Shown here in pieces: positions 55,423-64,000 of a stretch of DNA of 64,000 bases. Made by a program: the position numbers and the translations under genes. This stretch comes from Tricholomella constricta (lineage: Eukaryota; Basidiomycota; Agaricomycetes; Agaricales; Lyophyllaceae), in contig JAACJP010000021.1 in assembly GCA_013368375.1 (NCBI GenBank), positions 124,001 through 188,000 of the forward strand, given 5' to 3'. Under the pieces are notes generated by a model. The model worked only from the letters and a program-made list of their open reading frames with translations. It searched no databases and was not told the origin of the DNA. Positions within the stretch are counted from its first letter, which is position 1, and each line of letters begins with the position of its first letter.

Positions 55423-57910
55423 TTATGTGACCTGGAGAATGCCCCCGGTGTCATCGAGCTCCTCAAATTCAGCTTTGGCCTGTTCTACTAGACATAGTAG
55501 ATCCCGTTCGGATTCCTCGCATTGATACGCGTCATCGGTTTGAACGTCAACAAAATCTAACAAGCACTGAGCAGCCCGCTCTCTCGACCGGACTTCCAGA
55601 AAAGCTTCACGGGCAAGGTCGAACACTGTCAGAGAGTCTTTATATTTGTCGAGGCCGCAGAGGATTTTTGCATGGCAATATAGGGCGTCACCGAGCAGCA
55701 TCTGCGCGTGCATTTGGTGCAAAAGTTTCAAGGCATGCTCGATGACCTCCACTCGCGGTCTCGTCCTTTCTTGGTGGGAGGCCAATACAAGAAGAGCCTT
55801 GATTAATGTTGCGTCAGGTACTGTCGCGTTGAGTAAAATTGTCTGGAGATTGCCTTCTTCCATTGCTAGTGCCGCAGCGTCAACCTTATGCGAAGCATCC
55901 CCCGGCGATGATTTGTGCTTCATTAAGAAAAGGCACGCCAATTCAATCATTGTGATGCGTACTCTAGGGGAGAAGCGGGAAGGGTCGAGGACGTACACTC
56001 GAATGACGGGCAGGACAAAGAAGCTGGACTGCCACCGTTCAACAAGAGACGTCTCGCGAAGGACCCGGAGTGCGCTCGTTAGGTTTGTCAGATTTCGCGC
56101 CCACCACTGCCCAAGTGCTCCGTGCGTCGTACCGACGGGGAGCATTGCGAGGATGGCTAGGAGCTCGTATGCCTCGGAGTGTTTCTTAAGAAGTGGGCTG
56201 TCGAATGATAAGCTGATGCAGATATCCATGTTATGTTCCGCGTCAGATCCCGGCCCAAGCATCGTGGTCCCAGTCCTTCTGTACTCGTCGATGAGTTCTT
56301 GCGCTCCCAGGCCTGTAAGCTTCCCGACAGTTGCCATCAGTTTAATTGCCAAGAATATATTCCCCACGAGATGGAGCAATTCTGGGATTTTGGGATCGTC
56401 ATTGCTGCTTTCGACATAGATGGTCGAGTAGATGAGATGCGCGGCGTCGTCGTCAATGGCCCGGAGGTCGACTGAGTGCCATGAGATTCCGTTACACGGC
56501 GAGCTGGAGGATCTCATAGTGATGAAGAGGGTAATATGTGGAATCTGTTCTATGACGCGAAGGATCCGCTCTACCTCCGATTGCGCTCCGTCTGCATTCC
56601 AAGGTGTTTCGAAGTTGTCGAGCAATAAGATGAGGGGCTCTGATGATTTAAGTTCGGAAACGATATCGTTCAGTGCATTCCCATTGTGCTGGCTCATTCC
56701 CAATGAGGTGTAAAGCGTGTCGAGAAGAAGGGAGACGGATGTCGCCTTGACGCATGGTACCCAGACTTGACTGCGCTCGGGAAAATGCTGCTTTATGTCG
56801 AAGTGCGCCATGACGGCAAGAGCTGTTGATGTTTTTCCCATGCCTCCAGGTCCCAGAAGACAGATGTGTGCCCTTGTTTGCCCTTCTGCAACCATCGTAA
56901 GCTTATGGACGAGGTCGGTCACAAGTGCACCGCGTCCATGAAACTGCGTTGGGAGGAATCGCAGCTCGCGAGCGGAGTCGTGACGACGAAGAAGTCATCG
57001 GAAGACGCTCTTCCAGTATGGATCTCACATAGTCCATAGTGATCTGGAGCTTTCCAGAGACTGTTGGTGGCTGGCGTGGAATGCGAGTATTTGTTGTTCC
57101 AATTTGTTGAGGAGATTCGTGTCGTTGATCTGACGTACAAGCTTCAAAAAGGTATGATTAACATCAGGATCACGAGTCAGTCGATATCAAAAACTTACAC
57201 TGAAACTTTCCAAGGCATTGTCCAGTCGGCCGACACATTTTCTGACCTTGTCTTCATTGATGCTTCTGAAAAAAATCACGAGAAGGGCATGCTGGGATGC
57301 AATTTCATCGAGCTTCTGTTTAATGTACTTCAGATCCCTAAATTTTCGGCTCAATTTGGAATTGGACAAGTAGAGGGCAGCGGAGCATACTTTTCCAGGG
57401 ATTTGATGTCCTCCTTTAGCTTCTCTTGGATTTCATTGGCTTTTTTCCCCTTGAGTTCGTTCACCAAGATCATCACAAGTGTCTTGATACGCAGTTTTAG
57501 TTCCTCTGCCCGCTCCAAAGTGGCGTGACTTTCCTTTCGCCAAGATTCAGTCATTGGGGAGAATATTCACCAACAAGGCTACAGACTCTAACCTCGCATG
57601 CCTGAATAAGATTCGTCGCGATCTTCACAGCGGCACCAAGTCCGGGAACAGGAATCTGTACGGCCACAGCCTCGAGGACATTGAGGAACTCTTTTGCCGC
57701 TTCGCCTGCATACTCGCCATGAGTGGGTTTCCTGAGCCCGTCCGAATCATTGGTGGGGGATTTAATCTCCTCCCTGGGAAGCTAAGAGAACGTTACTTTA
57801 CTGGCGTAGATAATTCAAAGGCGATGAAGGCTCGCCGTCTGTTCGTTGTCATCCTTATCGAAGGCCAAGGCAGCATTTTTGGGAGAACAAGGAAAGCAGA
57901 AACCGGACAT
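55423..57910 (-). CDS. NLR-type STAND protein: helical N-terminus, NB-ARC/NACHT NTPase, TPR start
   Basis: The main exon (to 56922 and beyond) has Walker A CLLGPGGMGKTSTALAV, Walker B PLILLLDNFETPW, winged-helix-like sequence (SFDSPLLKKHSEAYELLAIL) and the first TPR-like helices (LLGDALYCHAKILCGLDKYK). Upstream exons at 57.0-57.75 kb encode an amphipathic helical domain: GEYAGEAAKEFLNVLEAVAV, PGLGAAVKIATNLIQACE, RAEELKLRIKTLVMILVNEL, FFRSINEDKVRKCVGRLDNA. A possible start is MSGFCFPCSPKNAAL at 57910, though the exon join there is unresolved. Fungal proteins of this kind act in nonself recognition and cell death. The frame ends GGILQVT at 55423, where a TPR array would normally continue; its likely continuation lies 9 kb away at 46.3-45.6 kb, so the gene may be broken. 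Confidence 0.8.
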
Positions 57911-58095
57911 GCTTGTCAGGGAGTAATTAGAAAGATCGGCATATCTCTGTATGTCGGATCTAGCCTCGAGGCTTCGAATCAGGTGTCCGAAAGAACAGCG
58001 TGTCGATCCGATATCGATTCCAGATTCCAGGCAGAACTTAGTAGCACATTGAGTGGAAAAGGCAATTCCCGCCACTCACACAAGGGGCAAATCAC

Positions 58096-58120
58096 GGGGC
58101 GGTTGAATTTCAACCGCCCC
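58096..58120. repeat. Perfect 25-nt palindrome
   Basis: GGGGCGGTTGAA and TTCAACCGCCCC flank a single T. It lies about 190 bp upstream of the probable NLR start. Function unknown; could be a transposon footprint, hairpin or dimeric binding site. Confidence 0.9.
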
Positions 58121-59418
58121 TAACGCGGTTGGTGACTCGGTTGAGTTGTGGGTGGCCTGTGGGTGGCCTGTGGGTACACCGGCCTCCGTCACACACCTCA
58201 GGGACAGGTGACAGGTCCCAGATCATCAGGGGTTTTCAACACCTGAATTTGAGCTGAATAGATACTGGCTGCCAGGGTTGAATCTCTCTAATAGCACTCT
58301 GGGGCCAGGTAGACATAGACCCAGCTGCATCTTCCAGGTGGCCAGGACTGTGGACCATTATGATGCATTACGGACCGTTGAATATGAATTTTTGTCGCAG
58401 GACCAGATCTCTGTTTCTTGTGTGCTCGCTCATTGTCACTGATCTATTCAACAGATGTAACGACACATGCAATAAATAATGGATAATGATATAGATATAC
58501 GACACAAAAATCATAAACATATACAGCCCGACATGACAGGTCATAAGTAGACAAATCTCACACAGAAAGAAATGGCCTATATAAATAATAATCACGAGAA
58601 TCGGCCAGTATGTTGCCAAAGATGAGAACCTAAGTTGTTCGGCGTGTCCAGTTGTCCGTGTGCGAGCGCGAGCCCCGATGTTTCGAGAAGAGTCCAGCGG
58701 GAAGGGCCGAGAGGGAGACGTGAATCAGGAAACAGGTTCTTGATGTCCAGAGGGCGTGATCTTGAAGTTGTGCACAAAACGCAATACAGACGCCGTCACA
58801 AGCGCCCATGGTGGGAGGACGAGAGAGAAATGGTGCGATGCAAGTGGTGCGATGTTTGTCTTATGTTGATATTTTTTTTAAAGCGGAGTGTGAAGTAACT
58901 TGGTAGATATTTCACGAAGCAATGCGCACGGACCTCACAGGCGTCGACTATCGTCGTGTCCAATTTCTGGAAGCCATTTCTGCTCCGATGCATGGAATCT
59001 AGTATTTGGGTCTCATTGGTCCATTGTGGCCATAATAATAGCACCAATACCGTGTATTGCATTTGGGTCACAAAAACCTGGCTGTCATTAATTTTTGCAA
59101 TCTAGGACTGAGGTGACTGTTGGGTAATAGAAGCCTGGAGTCAGTCCAGGTGGATATGGCCTGGGGATCCTGGCAGGGACAGATATACAGAAATCATGGT
59201 GTCATCAAATTTGATTGGCTGTAATTTCCCTGCATGACGAATGGCGGTGTAGCGTGACGCTTATGTAATATACTTAAATAGGAAAGGCTTACGTGATGTT
59301 CCAAAATAGTAAACCGGCATCCGGCAATGCGCTCCGAATCAATCACGCCATCGCGCGGTTGATCTTCAGTGTCTGGAAAGATAACAAGTGATTTCCATCC
59401 CTCCCTCTGTCCTTCACT
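58121..59418. other. Non-coding flank of Tnp2-like copy 2
   Basis: Contains GTGGGTGGCCT direct repeats (58150-58175) and several CCAGG/GGCCAGG-rich short motifs (58270-58350, 59130-59180) that could be subterminal repeats of the Tnp2-like element. No gene recognised. Confidence 0.35.
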
Positions 59419-61869
59419 ATGCCCAAGGTAATCTGCAAGTGCAGTGTCTGTAGCAAGAAGACTATGGTGCTGCATGGAGTTCAGCAACCAGGGCAAAAGG
59501 TTGATGCATCCACACGTGCTAGGCATGAAAAGCGAGATGACCAGCCATCTGTGGAGCGAAACCGTCCACGGAAATCAGCACCGATTGAAAGTCAAGCCAG
59601 TCCACCAAAAGGTGAGTGCTAGCAACATTTTAAGTTTTCTAAGTGACACTGAGGATAAACATAGACATTGTCTGGCCTGCTGCTCAAATCATTAAGATGG
59701 TATGCACTTTGATTATCTGGATTCACGTGAGAGCTGGTGTTAGCCGTGTGATCACCAACAAAATTCTGAGAGCTATCCGGCTGATTATTACTACTGTTCT
59801 CTATCTCGTGACTGCTGCACTTGCTTCATCTGGGTTACATGTTAAGCTCTCGACTCTGGGAATTCCTCTTGATGTGCGCACAGCTTATCGGCTGCATTGC
59901 ACAGAACCAGATATTATTCGTACAGCCTGCTGCCCTAAGTGCTTTTCTCTGATTCCTCGTCCGATTCCTTGGACTTGTCAATGGAGAGCCTCTCCCAGAT
60001 CACGTCCTTGCAATACTAAGCTTTGGAAAAGTCAAAATACACAAAAAGGGCCCAAGTGGGTTCCTCACCGGCTCTACTCAACACAATCCTTTGATTCTTG
60101 GCTGCAATTTTTTCTCTCGCGTGAGATCATTGTGGATAGCCTGGAGACAACATTTAAAAATCAGATAAACCGACCACTGGCAGCTTTTGGTGCTGATATG
60201 AATGATATTCAGGATAGTCCTGCATGGATTGATCTAAATGGCATTGCGCAATCACCTTATAATCTTGTTTTTGGGATCTATATTGACTGGTTCAACCCGT
60301 TCACCAACAAAATTGCTGGAAAGCATGTATCTTGTGGTGCAATTGTCCTCTATTGCTTGAACCTGGCTCCACATCTCAGATATAAGCCTGAGAACACATT
60401 CATTATTGGTCTTATGCCTCCACCCAATATGCCAGATGCAACAACGATCTGCCACCTTTTGGAGCCTGTAGTGGCATCTGTTAACAAGTATGCCATGGCG
60501 CCTGACCAACTAGTGCCCACATGTCGACATCAAGGGGGTGTCCATGTAAAAGTAAGGACTGCTCCTCTTATTGCAGATCTTGAGGCTAGCAAAAAAGCAT
60601 CTGGCTTTATGCACCATAGCGCTACCAAATTCTGCTCTTATTGTTTATTGGAAAATGCTCAGATTGAAGACCTTAACCTGCATTCTTGGCGGTTACGAAA
60701 TGGTACAGAAGTGCGAGCACAAGCAGAGATATGGCACCAGCAAATAACAAAAGCTGCTCAAAATGCACAAGCAAAAGCAACTGGTGTTCGGTGGACTCCT
60801 CTGCATTCACTGCAGTACTGGGACCCAGTCAAACATGTTGTGTTAGGCTTCATGCACAACTGGCTCGAAGGTATCTTGCAGCATCATCTCCGAACACTTT
60901 GGGGAATTGGCCGTAGCTTGGATGAAGTCAAGAAAAGCAAGGAAAAGGAAAAGGTCGAGGAGTGGTCTGAGGCTGACTCGATGAACTCTGTTAATGAACT
61001 AGATGATCTTTTTCAAGAGACCCAAGAGACTATTAATTTTGTTCCACGGCAACATACTGTACCTCCAATGTCTCCTTCTCCTGCTTCAGAATCATCTGAA
61101 TCTGACTCCGACTCTACAACGTCATCAACGCCCACGCCAAAAGCTACACCTTATGTTTTCAGTGATGATGATGATGATAGCGATGATGAATATATCCCAG
61201 TGGATACTGCCATAGCTTTTCAATTTACTGATACTCAACTGCAGGCCATTAGACGCAGTATTGCAGATATCACACTTCCAACATGGGTGCAACGGCCCCC
61301 AAGTAATCTTGGAGAACCAAGTCATGGAAAGCTAAAAGCTCGTGAATATCTCACACTCTTCACCTGCATTTTCCCACTTATTGTTCCTGAATTCTGGTAC
61401 CTCCCTGCTGCCACAGAGACTGATCGGGAGCACTTTCACTGCTTTTATCACTTGACTGCAGCAACAAATATCATCTCTTCATTCAAGACCTCTAATGCTG
61501 ATGCTGATGCATATACACAGCATTATATTGGATACCGTGGTGCTATCCAACGGCTTTTCCCCCATGTTCGATCTAAACCTAATCACCACTATGCTATGCA
61601 CAATGGAGCTCTGCTAAAATACTGGGGCCCTCTCGCTTCTTTCAGTGAATTTCCTGGTGAACGCATGAACGGGATGTTGCAAGGCATCAATACAAATCAT
61701 CGACTTCGTAAGTCTCTGAATTCATTTTTATGTGGCCAATATCTGATTGTCATTTGTAGGAGATTTGGATTTTACAATGCTCCGTCAAATGAGTCGACGG
61801 GCACACATCCAAGCTATACTTTATGATGATGCAAATAACAAGGAACTGGTGCATATTTTGGAGCCAGAG
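59419..61869 (+). pseudogene. Tnp2/CACTA-like transposase, 3'-truncated (copy 2)
   Basis: Exons 59419-59611, 59665-61707 and 61760-61869 join in frame. The protein parallels copy 1 block by block: VICKCSVCSKKT, CCPKCFSLIPRPIPWTCQW, YIDWFNPFTNKIAGKHVSCG, ENTFIIGLMPPPNMP, VKHVVLGFMHNWLEGILQHH, LPTWVQRPPSNLGEPSHGKL, NHHYAMHNGALLKYWGPLAS, FSEFPGERMNG, then TMLRQMSRR. It ends at ILEPE where an LTR starts. Copy 1 has about 215 more residues after the corresponding point. The first intron sits at the same place as in copy 1 but here contains stops, confirming it is an intron. The two copies are diverged homologues, not recent duplicates. Confidence 0.85.
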
Positions 61870-62023
61870 TGTAACGGGCGTTACCGAATATGGTAGCGAT
61901 CATTGTTTGTCTTTGTTTATTTCTAAAGGTGCTGGCCATATATAGCCAGCACCTCTGCACACAATCCAATCAGTGGTTGTGTTTAGTTTGGTGTGAACTC
62001 TTAAGTCTAACCACACCCTTACA
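61870..62023 (+). repeat. Putative short 5' LTR
   Basis: 154 bp, TGTAAC to TTACA. Holds a hairpin (GGTGCTGGC at 61928-61936, GCCAGCACC at 61945-61953) whose loop CATATATA carries the likely TATA box, and a second inverted repeat GTAACG/CGTTAC at its very start. The 3' boundary is inferred only from the inverted terminal bases. Confidence 0.55.
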
Positions 62024-62079
62024 GTTTTTTAAACACCCTTACTTCAAGGGAACACCCCTAAAACATTTCAATTCCAAAA

Positions 62080-63651
62080 ATGTCCAACAAAAAGAAGACT
62101 TCGAAACCGAAGCCTTCTGACCAAAACCGGTCGGGATCCGTGGCGCCGGACAATCCGAAGCCGCGAGAAGAGAATCCACCGGGAAGTGGAGTCGCCGGGA
62201 GCGGCGACAGAGTGGAGCCTACGCGTGACGTGGCAAAGTCACACCCAGATGATAGAAACTATCATCTAGAGGACGAGCGCAGCAGCGCTCGACCTCAGAG
62301 CGCTATCTTGACAAGGCCCGTCAGTATCCGAGAAGGAGGCCCCCAGGGGGGACCCGGTTGGAGCGACCGGAAACCCAAAGAGGAACCCGTATCGGGCACC
62401 TCGCAGGAACGCCAGGGCGTGTTTCCTGCGCCCTTCGATAATATATCGAGGAGCTCAGTAAAGATGCGGGATGACGAACATGGTCACCCAGCAATATTTG
62501 GCACCAGTGAACTCACTGATGTGCCCGCATCGCGTTCGTCAAAGATGATGTCGACCGCAGCCCGACGAAATCGCCGGGCTGAGAAGAAACCAGCGAAACG
62601 AGAAAGCAGCGGAACGCTGCCTTCGTCATCTGTGGTGGATGACCGTGATTTATTAGTGGAAAGCATAGTATTAAACATACGGATGTTTAGCAGGGACGGC
62701 ATTATGCCTCCCCGAGATGTGCTAGTTAATCTAGTAAACAACGTGTTTGAAAAATGCGTCGAAGCGACCGGGGGACAATCGGCCCTCCAAAAAGACCAGG
62801 AGATAGTAGTAGAATCCATCGTTCTACAACTAAGATCGGGAAGCCGGAAGGGAGTAACTCCCTCCCGGGCACAGCTCAGCTCTCTTGTGGAAGAGGGGCT
62901 GAGGACGTATGATGAAGTGTTCGAGCAGGTGGAATCACCACTCGTACAGCAGGAACACGAAGAACCATACCGCCAGGTTGTAACCCAGCGGGACGTAGCC
63001 TTACCATCGTTAGATACGATGGAAGCCGTAAACCAAAGTTTGCGGCAGCCTCGCCAGCAAGACGAGACAAGCTCGCAGGCGCGCAGGAGACACGCGGCCT
63101 ACGAACGGGCGATGAACCCACCCAAGGCGGAACCAGCAGCGACTTCATACAGTCGGACCTGGGATTTATCAGGAGAAGGCCCGACGTCATATAAACGAGG
63201 GCCCTCGTGCGACGACGAAATCGTTACGCACTGCGCAGAACTGCCTAGTGGGCGGGTTACCGAGGCGGTGAGAGGTAGCGGACGCAACAGTGTTGCGACC
63301 ACAAGGCCGCATCCAGACCCACGACTGGAGGCGGCGCACCCAGGCGGATACGGTGGAGAGGAGGACAACTCGGAAGCCGAGGAGAACTCGGAAAGCGAGT
63401 TCGAAGGAGGGCACACTAATGCGCCGCCTGCACCAGTGAGACCGGAATATGGGTCCGGTGGGCGAGGAACGACGACGCCACGCCCAACTCACGCTAGCCA
63501 CCCAACGGGCGGCTGGGATGGACGGAGTAATCCGCCGAACAACCCACAGTACTACAGGGGAATACGACTACCTAGTCGTACTACGGGGGAATACGACTAC
63601 CTAGTCGTACTCCGGGGGTACACTATGGAGGAGGCCAGCAGCAGTTGGTAA
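62080..63651 (+). pseudogene. gag: Gag polyprotein N-terminal part, frameshifted
   Basis: 523 residues from ATG 62080 (MSNKKKTSKPKPSDQNRSGS), highly charged and disordered. It has a basic patch (RRNRRAEKKPAKRE) and an internal duplication: LLVESIVLNIRMFSRDGIMP and IVVESIVLQLRSGSRKGVTP with similar helices after each. The frame stops at 63649-63651 just after a 29-bp tandem duplication (63550-63607). Beyond it the other frame continues with the expected gag core, so the stop is a consequence of the duplication rather than the natural end. Confidence 0.75.
63550..63607 (+). repeat. 29-bp tandem duplication in gag
   Basis: Two units starting TACTAC(A/G)GGGG and ending CCTAGTCG, spaced 29 bp, with one difference, then a partial third start TACTCCGGGGG. 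29 is not a multiple of three, so one extra unit shifts the frame. Confidence 0.9.
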
Positions 63652-64000
63652 CTCCACAACGGCCGGTAAGGTCGTTCGGGGCGAGCGGACTGCAGCGCCA
63701 AGGAGAGTATCTCCTGAAAGTGCATGGTCGATACCATGCAACGATTGATGAAAAGTTGGATAGCATTATAGCTATGCAACAGGGAGGAGCGAGGCCTGGA
63801 GCACTGCGAGTGCCCATGCCCGAGGAATATAATGGGGCGCCAAGTATGGAAGAATTCGATACATGGCTATATAGTGTGCTCCGCTGGATGGAGATCAACC
63901 AGCTTGGGGGACAGGACCGGGAGCGAGAGCGAATCTCGTACGCAGGGATGTACCTCAAGGGTGCCGCCGCTGTGTGGTTTACGGACAACGTCGACGGTAT
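63608..64000 (+). pseudogene. gag: Gag core domain continuing in the shifted frame
   Basis: Reading from 63618 gives GGGQQQLVTPQRPVRSFGAS, then PMPEEYNGAPSMEEFDTWLY, SVLRWMEINQLGG and YLKGAAAVWFTDNV, the retrotransposon gag domain, open to the window end. Its frame equals that of the upstream part once one 29-bp repeat unit is discounted. Confidence 0.75.

Larger units (their letters stand above)
61870..64000 (+). mobile_element. LTR retrotransposon, 5' part (runs off the window)
   Basis: Sequence switches from transposase exon to TGTAACGGGCG at 61870. A short putative LTR (61870-62023) ends CTTACA, matching TGTAA in reverse complement. Gag sequence follows. pol and the 3' LTR are outside the window, so the target duplication cannot be tested. 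Confidence 0.7.

Noticed and set aside
1..64000. CRISPR arrays, operons, riboswitches, ribosome-binding sites
   Set aside because: Introns and element types show a eukaryotic nuclear region; repeats seen are minisatellites, subterminal repeats or duplications, not spaced CRISPR repeats.

Overview
The window looks like nuclear DNA of an Agaricomycete (mushroom-forming basidiomycete). Host genes carry short introns of about 45-65 nt. There is a secreted GH55 glucanase, a NACHT/NB-ARC-TPR protein, and transposon families typical of this clade: KDZ with a CxC2 cysteine cluster, Tnp2/CACTA-like elements, Ty3/Gypsy chromoviruses, and a DUF6589/helicase pair. No bacterial features, CRISPR array or rRNA is present.

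Layout. 1-1560: one inverted copy of a tRNA-like repeat unit, split by a 958-bp fold-back element (557-1514, 10-bp target duplication). 1.6-12.1 kb: host genes, namely an FCP1-like protein (+), a multi-exon GH55 exo-beta-1,3-glucanase (-) and a NAPE-PLD-like metallo-hydrolase (-) whose last exon lies beside decayed tandem copies of itself. 12,307-17,927: a compact mobile element of two convergent, apparently intact genes (RecQ-like helicase and DUF6589 protein) between 48-bp terminal inverted repeats and a CTTA target duplication. 18.7-21.6 kb: two basidiomycete genes of unknown function. 22.2-26.0 kb: a tandem array of 1.1-1.2-kb units, each with three different tRNA-like modules.

26,138-45,623: a 19.5-kb KDZ element bounded by 55-bp inverted repeats and large GATGCATC-rich subterminal arrays. 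It carries a broken KDZ transposase, a divergent small gene, a Pro/Ala-repeat protein with an RNase H1 N-terminal-like segment, and a large TE-associated gene. A young 6.4-kb self-priming chromovirus (31,555-37,921) has inserted in the first exon of the KDZ transposase.

45.6-58 kb: the two ends of an NLR-type gene (C-terminal TPRs at 45.6-46.3 kb, N-terminus/NB-ARC at 55.4-57.9 kb) lie in the same orientation on either side of a complete Tnp2-like transposase gene, a mosaic of host gene fragments (Hsp70, ABCC transporter, PPR protein, Rad6/Ubc2) and one uncharacterised gene. 59.4-64 kb: a second Tnp2-like transposase, truncated by another LTR retrotransposon that runs off the window; its gag frame is shifted by a 29-bp tandem duplication.

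The most novel candidates are the helicase/DUF6589 transposon and the tRNA-like tandem array. Exon boundaries were read by eye from splice consensus and frame; those given base by base join in frame, the others are approximate.
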